A stretch of DNA of 64,000 nucleotides, taken from NCBI RefSeq assembly GCF_001273845.1, contig NZ_JHBW01000064.1, forward strand, positions 1 to 64,000, in the 5' to 3' direction. This DNA is from Leucobacter musarum subsp. musarum. GTDB lineage: Bacteria; Actinomycetota; Actinomycetes; Actinomycetales; Microbacteriaceae. The notes under the pieces were generated by a model. That model saw only the letters and a program-made list of their open reading frames with translations, did no database searches and was not told where the DNA came from. Both the position numbers and the translations under genes were made by a program. How positions within the stretch are numbered: position 1 is the first letter of the stretch; each line of letters opens with the position of its first letter. This document shows, one piece after another, positions 9,181-16,606 of this stretch.

Positions 9181-10038
9181 TCACACGCGCGCGGGTTGGA
9201 GTACGCGACGCCCGGACTCGAACGATTCACGTACGGCCTGCGCCAGGGACAGCGTGCGGAAGTGATCCGACATCACCTCGATGCCCCAGTGCCCGTCATA
9301 GGCGAGCGCACGCATCGCGTCGATGAAGCTCTCGATACCGAACTCTCCGGCACCGCACTGCAGACGGTGGTCGAAGGTGTCGCCGATGAGCGTGCCGACG
9401 GGTTCGCGAGCCCCGTCGTTGAGCTCGACGGCGAAGATGCGCTGCGGGGTGAGGCGCTCGACCAGTTCCGAGTATGGCTGGCCGCTGCGGAACACGCTCC
9501 AGATGTCGACGATGATGCCACCGGCGGGGTGGTCAGCCGTGTCAACGAACGCGCCCGCGTCAGTCGTGCGTGGAAACATCGAGAACGCGGCCGGTTCGAG
9601 CGCGATACGGGTACCGGCATCGGCAGCGCGCTGTGCGAAGCTGCGGAACCGGTCGACCAGCTGATCGGGGTCGGGGCGCTGGTCCAAGCGCGATCCCGCG
9701 CCGATCTTGATGTGGTGCGCACCGAGTGCTTCTGCAGCGGCGAGCAGATCGTCGATCGTCGATGCGACCTCTCCGTCTTCGGGGCGCCACCAGTGATCGA
9801 CGAACTCGATCTGGAGGCGCGTCATCCCGTTGTCTTCAAGAATGCGCCGCGCCGTGCGGTACCCGATGGTGTTGCGCGCATGACGCAAGTCATCGATACC
9901 GATACCGAAACCGGTGAAGCCGGCAGTGGCCGCAGCCGTCACCCGCGCTTCAAAACTGTGCGGGGAATTCGGGCCGGTCATGCCCGGGCGCACGTTCCCT
10001 GCCGTTGTCCAGCACGAAGCGAGAAGTTCTGTGCTCAT
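9181..10038 (-). CDS. Sugar phosphate isomerase/epimerase family protein (TIM barrel)
   Basis: A 285-residue protein of the xylose-isomerase-like TIM-barrel (AP-endonuclease 2) family. This is the fold of IolE, IolI and many keto-sugar epimerases and 3-keto-glycoside lyases. Seen features are QIEFVDHWW, a GAHHIKIGAG strand and IALEPAAF, whose acidic residues probably bind a divalent metal. The ATG at 10038 follows AAAGGAAC; a 23-residue upstream extension is Arg-rich and unlikely. It lies 80 bp after the SDR gene on the same strand, consistent with an oxidoreductase-isomerase pathway. The reaction is not identifiable from sequence alone. Confidence 0.82.
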   Translation of the reverse strand: MSTELLASCWTTAGNVRPGMTGPNSPHSFEARVTAAATAGFTGFGIGIDDLRHARNTIGYRTARRILEDNGMTRLQIEFVDHWWRPEDGEVASTIDDLLAAAEALGAHHIKIGAGSRLDQRPDPDQLVDRFRSFAQRAADAGTRIALEPAAFSMFPRTTDAGAFVDTADHPAGGIIVDIWSVFRSGQPYSELVERLTPQRIFAVELNDGAREPVGTLIGDTFDHRLQCGAGEFGIESFIDAMRALAYDGHWGIEVMSDHFRTLSLAQAVRESFESGRRVLQPARV

Positions 10039-10118
10039 TGCGAGTTCCTTTCGAGGGGTGGTGGTGCGAAAGCGCGTCCGAAGAAGCGCACCCGCACCAC
10101 CACGCACACTGGGACGGC

Positions 10119-10949
10119 TTAGCGCACCGGCTTGGGGTTCAGCCGGTTCATCAACGAGTGGCCAGCGTCGACCACGATGTTGATGCCCGTGACGTTGCGG
10201 GCGAGATCCGAGTTCAGGTAAATCGCCGTGTCTGCGACGTCGGCACCCTCAAGCAGGCTGACACCCTTGAGCGCGGTGAACTGGTGGCCGAAATCGAGGA
10301 GGTGATCCCGCGTGCCGAGCCCGGGGCCGCCCGCGAGGCGGTCGTACATCTCCTGCGTGTTGTTCATCGGAGTATCGATGAATCCGGGGGAGATCGCGTT
10401 GCAGCGCACGCCGAACGCGGCGGCCTCATACGCGACCTGCTTCATGAGGGCGAGCACGCCGGCCTTGCTGACACCGTAGGCGGTGATCTCTTCCTCGGGG
10501 TCGATGCCGTCGACCGACGAGATCATGACAAACGAGCCAGCCTCGCGCTCGATGAAGTGGGGCATGAACGCCTTGGCGGTCTTCCACGCGCCGGTCAGGT
10601 TCACACGCATCGTCGTATCCCACACCGACTCGGGCATCTCCCAGAAGTGGCCCAGAATGGTGACGCCAGCGTTGACGATGACCGCATCGACCTTGCCGGC
10701 GGCTTCGACCGCGGCCGCGGCCGCGGCGTCGAGCGCCTCCTGCGAGGCGACGTCGGCCTGGAATACGTAGGCGGTGCGGCCAAAGGACTCCACCGCGGCC
10801 ACCGCGCGAGCGTACAGATCGCTGTCTGCGGGCGCGAGATCAAGCAGCACGACGTCTGCCCCCTCGCGTGCTGATGCGAGTGCGTGAGCGTAGCCCTGCC
10901 CGCCGCCGCCGCCGGTGATTGCGACTACCTGGTTCTCGAGCAAACCCAT
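10119..10949 (-). CDS. Short-chain dehydrogenase/reductase
   Basis: A 276-residue Rossmann-fold oxidoreductase. The nucleotide-binding segment is VAITGGGGGQGYAHA, and the catalytic pair is in AYGVSKAG (Tyr-x3-Lys) after MISSVDG. The insert after the cofactor strand and the FIDTPMNNTQEMYD segment recall mycofactocin-coupled SDRs, but the match by eye is weak. The start at 10949 is the ATG of MGLLENQ; the longer open frame is a GC-rich artefact. It precedes the TIM-barrel isomerase on the same strand, so it probably oxidises a sugar or cyclitol intermediate of this cluster. Confidence 0.87.
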   Translation of the reverse strand: MGLLENQVVAITGGGGGQGYAHALASAREGADVVLLDLAPADSDLYARAVAAVESFGRTAYVFQADVASQEALDAAAAAAVEAAGKVDAVIVNAGVTILGHFWEMPESVWDTTMRVNLTGAWKTAKAFMPHFIEREAGSFVMISSVDGIDPEEEITAYGVSKAGVLALMKQVAYEAAAFGVRCNAISPGFIDTPMNNTQEMYDRLAGGPGLGTRDHLLDFGHQFTALKGVSLLEGADVADTAIYLNSDLARNVTGINIVVDAGHSLMNRLNPKPVR

Positions 10950-11058
10950 GATGTATTCCGTTTCTCGCGCGTGTGCGCGTGCATTGCGTGGGACCGCTCG
11001 GACGGTGGTACCGAGCGGGAACCGCACCAGGTGCGGTGGTGCACCGCAGGGGTGCACT

Positions 11059-11087
11059 CCCGGTCTGCCACGACGCAGCAGACCGGG
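11059..11087 (-). terminator. Hairpin after the second APC permease
   Basis: CCCGGTCTGC (11059-11068) pairs perfectly with GCAGACCGGG (11078-11087) over 10 bp, just beyond the permease stop on the minus strand. It may end or attenuate transcription before the SDR gene. Confidence 0.6.
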
Positions 11088-11098
11088 AAGCGGGGAGG

Positions 11099-12565
11099 CT
11101 AGCCCTGATCGCCGACGCGCGCGAAGCGCACGGGATCGCGTCGGCGCAAGCGGAGCCCGACGATGACTCCGGCACCGGCGAAGGCAGCGAGCGATGCGAC
11201 CGTGATGATGGTGCTGACGGCACCGCCACCGACCAGATCGCTGAGGTTCAGCGTCGCGATGACGAACATCACGAGAAACCCGATGCCGGCGAGCCCGGGA
11301 GCGATCGTCGATTGCCAGATCGTGACCTTGCCGTCTTTGACGCGACGGAAGTAGGCGATGATCGCGATACTCGTCGCGGCCCAGATGAAGACCACGCAGT
11401 AGGCGCCGACACCACCGAGGAAGGTGTACGTCTCCACGTCGTTCATGCCGAACATCGGGGGCAGCAGCATGGCGATGACGATGACGACCGAGCTCACGAG
11501 CGCAGCGATCATGGGCGAGCCGTGCTTCGCGTTGACGCGTCCGAGCGCGCGGGGCAGCACGCCGTCGCGAGCCATCGAGTAGAAGTAGCGCGACGACACG
11601 TTCTGGATCGCGAGGTTCGCGGCGAGGGTGCTGCCGATGAGCAAGACCGCGACGACGTCCGAGAAGGTCTGCGAGATGTAGACCGCGATCGACGTTAGCA
11701 CCGAGCCCGTCGGGTCGACCGACTCGGCGAGCGCGACGAGGGGGCTGAAACCGACGATGTAGGAGTAGGCGCTGACGGCGTACATCACACCGATGAGTGC
11801 GATCTCGATGTAGGTCGCCCGGGGCACGGTCTTCTGGTGATCCTTCGTCTCCTCACGGAAGACCTGGAGCGATTCGAAGCCCATGATCGAGAGCGCGGAG
11901 AACATCAGCGCGAGGCCGAACGAGCCATCAAAGAGGTGGGGGAACGGGTTGGTTCCGGCAAACCCTTCGGCGCCACCGGTGGTCAGCACGCGCAGGTTCC
12001 AGATCACGACGATGGCAATCTCGCAGAACATCACAATGGTCAGGATGCGCGACGAGAGCTCAACATTGAAGAGGCTCAGCACGAGGCAGATGGCCCAGCC
12101 AATGATCGCCCACATCAACCAGTTGCCGAAATCGATGCCGAGCACGTTGTTGACGAAGTTCGCGGTCATCACACCGAAGAGCGCAAAGGTGCCCGAGCCG
12201 AGCATGACATAGAGCAGGATCGAGCTGAACCCGCCGGCCAGGCCGGGGAGGCGACCCAAGCCCAGCGAAATGTAGGAGTAGAAGCCGCCGGGGCGCGTCA
12301 TGCGCACCGACATCGCGTTCAGACCGACGGCGAACGTGAGGATCACGAGGGTGAGGATTCCGAAGACGATGGGCGCCCCCAACCCGTTTCCGGCGTTGAT
12401 GACGACGGGCACGTAGCCCGCGAGAATCGCGAGCGGCGCATTGATCGCCAGAGCCGTCATCAGCAGTGAGAACGTGCCCATCTTGCCGCGCAGTTGCGGT
12501 TGGGTCGCGGTGTCACTCGTCTGCCCGCTCGGGGCGGGTGTGGGTCTCACAGCGGTCTCGGTCAT
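11099..12565 (-). CDS. APC-superfamily permease (paralogue of the 4580 gene)
   Basis: A 488-residue membrane protein with about 12 helices, related along its length to the permease at 4580-6076. Both have a Thr/Ala/Pro-rich N-terminal tail ending in LRGKMGT, then similar helices 1-8. GAGGAAATACCC precedes the ATG at 12565. It lies 99 bp downstream of the second GH3-like gene on the same strand, so GH3-like and APC genes are paired here. It is probably expressed with GH3, and by read-through with the SDR and isomerase. Confidence 0.85.
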   Translation of the reverse strand: MTETAVRPTPAPSGQTSDTATQPQLRGKMGTFSLLMTALAINAPLAILAGYVPVVINAGNGLGAPIVFGILTLVILTFAVGLNAMSVRMTRPGGFYSYISLGLGRLPGLAGGFSSILLYVMLGSGTFALFGVMTANFVNNVLGIDFGNWLMWAIIGWAICLVLSLFNVELSSRILTIVMFCEIAIVVIWNLRVLTTGGAEGFAGTNPFPHLFDGSFGLALMFSALSIMGFESLQVFREETKDHQKTVPRATYIEIALIGVMYAVSAYSYIVGFSPLVALAESVDPTGSVLTSIAVYISQTFSDVVAVLLIGSTLAANLAIQNVSSRYFYSMARDGVLPRALGRVNAKHGSPMIAALVSSVVIVIAMLLPPMFGMNDVETYTFLGGVGAYCVVFIWAATSIAIIAYFRRVKDGKVTIWQSTIAPGLAGIGFLVMFVIATLNLSDLVGGGAVSTIITVASLAAFAGAGVIVGLRLRRRDPVRFARVGDQG

Positions 12566-12664
12566 GGGTATTTCCTCTCGTAGTGCACAGCATTGTGGTG
12601 CGGAGTGTGTGAATGGTGGGAGCGAGGTTCCTGAGTGCTCGCGTCGCGGGTCGAGGGCGGATAT

Positions 12665-13684
12665 TTAGTGGCGGATCGCCCACCGTTCGGCGAACGATCG
12701 AACGCGGTGGGCAGTGCGGCTCAACAGAACGCCGAACTCCCCATCGCGTGTGGCTTCGTGCTGCAGCGCGTCAGACACCTCACGGATCTCCTCGCCGCCC
12801 GCGATCAGCAGCAAGTCGGCGCCGGCGCGCACGCTGGCGACCGCGGTGTCACCGATCGACCGACCGCGCATCGTGGAGGCCGCATCGAGGTCGTCCGTGA
12901 TGATGATGCCGGGGAACCCGAGGTGCTGGCGCACGCGCGACATCACGCGCGGTGAGGTGGCCGGAGGCTCTGAGGGGTCCAGGGCGACGACGGTAGCCGG
13001 TCCGAGCATGAGCGCGGGCACATTGCGACGCACCAGGCGGGAGAAAGGGATCTCCTGGCGCTCGAGCTCGTCGAGTGACGTGTGCAGCTCGATGTCGTGC
13101 TGCACCGGGTGCGCGTCAAGGTGGCTGTACCCGGGGTAGTGCTTCACCGTGGCCGCAACCGAAACATCGGCGCAGGCGTTGATGTACGCGCCGGCGATGC
13201 GTTCGACGGTGTCCTGGTCGTGCGACAGCGTGCGGCCGTTCAGCCACTCGTTCGTTCCGGTGATCTCGTCGACCACCGGCGCGAGGAAGAGGTTGATGCC
13301 CAGTCGACGCGCGCCCTCGGCGTACGCCGTGTAGCGCTCCCGCAGTTCGCGATCGGAGAGCTCCAGGGCTTCGACGAGCGGCGGCAGTGCGGGCAGCAGG
13401 TGCGACAGGCGCTGCACGCCGGTCGGCTCGGCATCGACTCCGATGAGCGTGCCGGGGCCGCCGATCTCCCGGAGGTGGGCCGTGGCCGCGGCAACATCCC
13501 ACCAGTGCTCAGACGCAATGCGCTCTGCGCTGACGCGGCGCGCGGCGTACTCCTCGCCCGTGGTGGCGAGCACGACGCTCACGCCGCCCTGCTCCAGGAA
13601 TTCGCGCTCTGCGGCGTCGGGTGCGAGGTCGGCGAGGAGCGGCAACAGTACGGCGTTGGCGTTGTGGGTGTGCAACGTGTGCAT
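12665..13684 (-). CDS. Divergent GH3 (NagZ-like) family protein, second copy
   Basis: A 339-residue cytoplasmic GH3 protein, paralogue of 1813-2832. Shared landmarks are GVQRLSHLLP, RRLGINLFLAPVVDE, VKHYPG and FPGIIITDDLDAA, with the candidate nucleophile Asp264. Unlike the first copy it keeps His in KHYPG and an LDAHP segment that may stand in for the NagZ Asp-His loop, though the canonical GHGD is absent. The start at 13684 has AAAGG upstream; the 91-residue extension before it is Pro/Arg-rich and not believable. Two paralogues of identical length in one cluster suggest divided roles. Confidence 0.8.
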   Translation of the reverse strand: MHTLHTHNANAVLLPLLADLAPDAAEREFLEQGGVSVVLATTGEEYAARRVSAERIASEHWWDVAAATAHLREIGGPGTLIGVDAEPTGVQRLSHLLPALPPLVEALELSDRELRERYTAYAEGARRLGINLFLAPVVDEITGTNEWLNGRTLSHDQDTVERIAGAYINACADVSVAATVKHYPGYSHLDAHPVQHDIELHTSLDELERQEIPFSRLVRRNVPALMLGPATVVALDPSEPPATSPRVMSRVRQHLGFPGIIITDDLDAASTMRGRSIGDTAVASVRAGADLLLIAGGEEIREVSDALQHEATRDGEFGVLLSRTAHRVRSFAERWAIRH

Positions 13685-14738
13685 CGGGGGCCTTTCGTGG
13701 GAAATATGTGAGGTGTCCGGGGCGATCTGTGCGCAGATGGGCCGCGGGATGGGTGAGTCGATGGGGTGACATCGACCTGCAGGATCTGGGTGCGACGGTG
13801 CGTCGGCGGAGGTGGTGAGACGGGACTTCGAATCGTCGGTGTCCCGGCGGGACCGTGGCGAGGAGCCACTCGTCCCCGAGCCGCCGGGTGGGGGAGTCAC
13901 CGGGTCGCCGAGGTGTCTGGGGTCTGCGAGGCGCTCGGGGAGCGCTTTCTGGACCACTCAGACGGAGCCGTGGAGCGCAGCAGAATCTACGTACGCCGAG
14001 GCCAGGCCTCACCAGCGCGGTGGTGCCACGAGTGCGACTGAATCCGATGATCAGATATCGGTTTCTCGATCACTGGTCAATGATCGTGTCGCATCTTCCG
14101 GTCAAGGCCGGAAGCGTGCATCAGTGCGAGATGCACGAGATCGACTGCTGCGGGTGCTGGCTCCCAGGCTCAGCGCAATGCAGACCGCCGATCGGGGAGC
14201 TGTCAGCTGCGATTGTCCTTAGCGGCGCTCGTGATCTGGCGCACGAATAGTGCGGTCAGACCGAACTTCGCTGAGTTCATCGTCATCGACATGGTTCTCC
14301 TTGCATCATTACAGGTTGGACAAGCACTCGCTGCTTGTCGGTGTCACCACAGGCATGCACACTCACTCGAACTCAAGGGTGAGGGCACGTCAGCCGGTTG
14401 ATGCGGTTCGTTTCGCACGTCGCCGACTTCTGCTCCACCGTAGCGATGAACGAAGTGGTGCGCAACGCTGCGATCAATGCCACGGCGTGGCGTGGTCTCG
14501 TGCCTGCGACAGGCCGAACTGCAGGAGCAACCTGTGCATGCGACAGGCACAGCACTGCACAGGCTGCTCTGTCCACATGCCGGCTGCCGCGGGTACATTG
14601 ATCGCCAATCCCACGGGGCACACCGCTCAGGGGTTGGTCTGGGCGACGGAGCTGTCGCCATACGCTGGGGCCTTTCGCTGCATCGTCGCATCGGGGCATC
14701 GAGAGCCGCTCCCCAAGAACACCAAACGAGGATCACCG
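13685..14738. promoter_or_regulatory. 1.05-kb regulatory region between GH3 and sugar ABC genes
   Basis: No normal gene is visible, although the two flanking genes are divergent and need at most a few hundred bases. Structured elements are: an inverted repeat GTGCATC...GATGCAC (14116-14122 / 14130-14136); an inverted repeat GACAAGC...GCTTGTC (14319-14325 / 14333-14339); TGTGCATGC at 14533-14541 and its complement at 14353-14361; and the small minus-strand ORF at 14203-14292. Bases 13690-14090 show nothing recognisable and could be a decayed gene. Confidence 0.5.
14203..14292 (-). CDS. Candidate 29-aa small ORF with strong ribosome binding site
   Basis: A 29-codon ORF (MSMTMNSAKFGLTALFVRQI, then nine more residues ending DNRS). 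AAGGAG lies 4 nt before the ATG at 14292, one of the best Shine-Dalgarno sites in the window. TAATGAT about 15 nt further upstream could be a -10 box, and a perfect 7-bp inverted repeat (GACAAGC/GCTTGTC, 14319-14339) lies just beyond. It reads toward the GH3/APC/SDR genes, about 520 bp ahead of them. It may be a leader peptide or small protein. No family is recognised. Confidence 0.4.
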   Translation of the reverse strand: MSMTMNSAKFGLTALFVRQITSAAKDNRS

Positions 14739-15497
14739 ATGACCTATGTTCTGCAAGCCAAAGGCCTTGCAAAAAAATACGGCCATGTCACCGCGCTCGA
14801 CGGAGCCGACTTCGCGATCAGCCCTGGTGAGATTGTGTCGCTGATCGGCGACAACGGCGCCGGGAAGAGCACGCTCGTGAGGATGCTCTCCGGCAGCGAC
14901 ACTCCTGACAGCGGCGACATCTATTTCGAAGGCAAGCCCGTAAAACTGCAGTCGCCCACCGACAGCCAGAAGCTCGGCATGGAGACGGTGTACCAGGACT
15001 TGTCTCTGGCACCGCATCTTTCGGCCGTGCGCAACATCTTTCTCGGGCGCGAGATCATGCGCAAGGGGGCCCTGGGGTGGTTCGGGTTCATGAACACCGC
15101 AGAGATGAATCGCAAGGGGCGTGAGGCGCTCATCGAGCTCGGTGCGACGGTGCGAAACTTCTCTGGGCCGGTGGGCAGCATGTCGGGTGGCCAGAAGCAG
15201 TCGATCGCGGTGTGCCGCGCGGCAACGTGGGCTCAGAAGGTGATCTTTCTCGATGAGCCGACGGCCGCGCTCGGGGTGGTGCAGACCCAGAACGTGCTCG
15301 ACCTCGTGAAACGTGTGCGCGACACGGGAATCGCCGTGGTGTTTATCAGCCATTCAATGCCCCACGTGATGGAGGTGAGCGACCGCATCGTCGTGATGCG
15401 ACGCGGCAGAGACGTCGCGAACTACACGCCTGAGAACGCGAACATGGAGAAGCTGGTCGGTTCGATGACCGGCGCAATCGAAGTACAGGAGGCGTGA
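14739..15497 (+). CDS. Sugar ABC transporter ATP-binding protein
   Basis: A 252-residue single-domain ABC ATPase of the carbohydrate-uptake CUT2 type. Walker A is GDNGAGKST (about 38-46), the signature is MSGGQKQ and Walker B is VIFLDEPTAAL. CUT2 ATPases are often two fused domains; this single-domain form resembles the FrcA type. The ATG at 14739 gives MTYVLQAKGLAKKYG, the normal domain start. Its stop overlaps or abuts the permease start, so the two are one transcription unit. The matching binding protein is encoded at 18374-19357 beyond the regulator. Confidence 0.9.
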   Translation: MTYVLQAKGLAKKYGHVTALDGADFAISPGEIVSLIGDNGAGKSTLVRMLSGSDTPDSGDIYFEGKPVKLQSPTDSQKLGMETVYQDLSLAPHLSAVRNIFLGREIMRKGALGWFGFMNTAEMNRKGREALIELGATVRNFSGPVGSMSGGQKQSIAVCRAATWAQKVIFLDEPTAALGVVQTQNVLDLVKRVRDTGIAVVFISHSMPHVMEVSDRIVVMRRGRDVANYTPENANMEKLVGSMTGAIEVQEA

Positions 15498-15502
15498 CCG
15501 CC

Positions 15503-16564
15503 ATGGCGACAACGACGGTTGCAGAGCAGACCAATTTGGCCGAAGAGCACCGCAACAGCTCCTGGCTCGTGCGGACTTCGCAGATTCAGGGCTTCCAGGT
15601 GCTGATCTTCTTGACCGCGCTGATCATCCTGTTCACTGTGCTTGCCCCCGCCTCATTCGGCACGGCGAGCAACGCGTGGGCGATCCTCATGAACACCGCG
15701 ATTCTCGCGGTTCTCGGCATCGGCATGACCTTCGTCATCATCACCGCGGGCATCGATCTGTCGATTGGTTCGGTGCTCGTCTTCAGCAGCGTGGTCTCGA
15801 GCAAGGTCATGTCGGCGGTCGGAGGCAACGGGTGGAGTACCGCACTCATCGGAATTGCCGTCGCGTTGCTCGCTGGTGCTGCGTGGGGGCTCATCAACGG
15901 GCTCATCATCACCCGGCTCAACGTGCCCCCGCTGATCGCCACCCTGGGTACGATGGGCGTCGCGCTGGGGCTGTCCCAGGTGATTACGAACGGCGTCGAC
16001 ATTCGCGCCGTGCCTGCGTCGCTGTCTGAAGCCGTGGGGTACGGCAAGATCTTCGGTCAGGTTCCCGTGCTGGTGGTGATCTCTGCGGTGCTCGTGGTCA
16101 TCGGCATCATCCTGCTGCACCAGACGAAGTTCGGGCTGCACACCTTCGCGGTCGGCTCGAACCCCGAGGGCAGTCGACGAGTCGGGATCAAGGTGGATCG
16201 ACACATTGTTCTCGTCTACATGCTCTCCGGTCTCACCGCGGGGATCGCCGGCGTGCTGAGCCTTGCCTACTTCCAGACCACCACGCTCAGCGGTCAGACG
16301 GTGACGAATCTCAACGTCATCGCCGGTGTGGTGATCGGCGGTACCAGCCTCTTCGGCGGCATCGGTGCCATCTTCGGAACTGTGATCGGACTCTTCATCC
16401 CGGCAGTACTGCAGAACGGATTCGTGGTCATCGGCGTGCAAGCCTTCTGGCAGCAGGTGGTGGTGGGTATCGTGCTCGTCATCGCCGTGGCGATCGACCA
16501 ACGCAAGCGATCAGGGAAGGGCGGACTGCTCAAACTGTTCGCGCGGCGTTCGAGCGGTCGCTGA
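15503..16564 (+). CDS. Sugar ABC transporter permease (RbsC-like)
   Basis: A 353-residue membrane protein of the CUT2 permease family. It has about 9-10 helices and the segment VGSNPEGSRRVGIKVDRH, corresponding to the family's GxNxxAAxxxGI cytoplasmic loop. AGGAGG ends 10 nt before the ATG at 15503; a GTG at 15494 overlapping the ATPase stop is an alternative but sits only 1 nt from the same site. Co-transcribed with the ATPase gene. It ends in a short basic tail typical of cytoplasmic termini. Confidence 0.9.
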   Translation: MATTTVAEQTNLAEEHRNSSWLVRTSQIQGFQVLIFLTALIILFTVLAPASFGTASNAWAILMNTAILAVLGIGMTFVIITAGIDLSIGSVLVFSSVVSSKVMSAVGGNGWSTALIGIAVALLAGAAWGLINGLIITRLNVPPLIATLGTMGVALGLSQVITNGVDIRAVPASLSEAVGYGKIFGQVPVLVVISAVLVVIGIILLHQTKFGLHTFAVGSNPEGSRRVGIKVDRHIVLVYMLSGLTAGIAGVLSLAYFQTTTLSGQTVTNLNVIAGVVIGGTSLFGGIGAIFGTVIGLFIPAVLQNGFVVIGVQAFWQQVVVGIVLVIAVAIDQRKRSGKGGLLKLFARRSSGR

Positions 16565-16574
16565 TCTGACCGGG

Positions 16575-16599
16575 GAGTGACCGTTGCGGAACGCCACTC
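16575..16599. terminator. Bidirectional terminator hairpin
   Basis: GGAGTGACCGTT pairs with AACGCCACTC around a GCGG loop with a single-base bulge. It lies in the 42-bp gap between the convergent permease and PucR genes. Confidence 0.5.
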
Positions 16600-16606
16600 G
16601 GGGCGG

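Noticed and set aside
13685-13957. A 91-residue extension of the second GH3-like protein
   Set aside because: Pro/Arg/Ser-rich with no resemblance to GH3 proteins; the start at 13684 has AAAGG upstream and gives the same length as the paralogue.
1-14000. A complete myo-inositol (iol) operon
   Set aside because: mmsA, a Gfo/Idh dehydrogenase and a TIM-barrel isomerase fit, but iolB, iolC, iolD and an inositol-type regulator are not seen in the window.
13855-14250. A 131-codon plus-strand ORF in the large gap
   Set aside because: No ribosome binding site, biased Arg/Ser/Pro composition and no recognisable domain.
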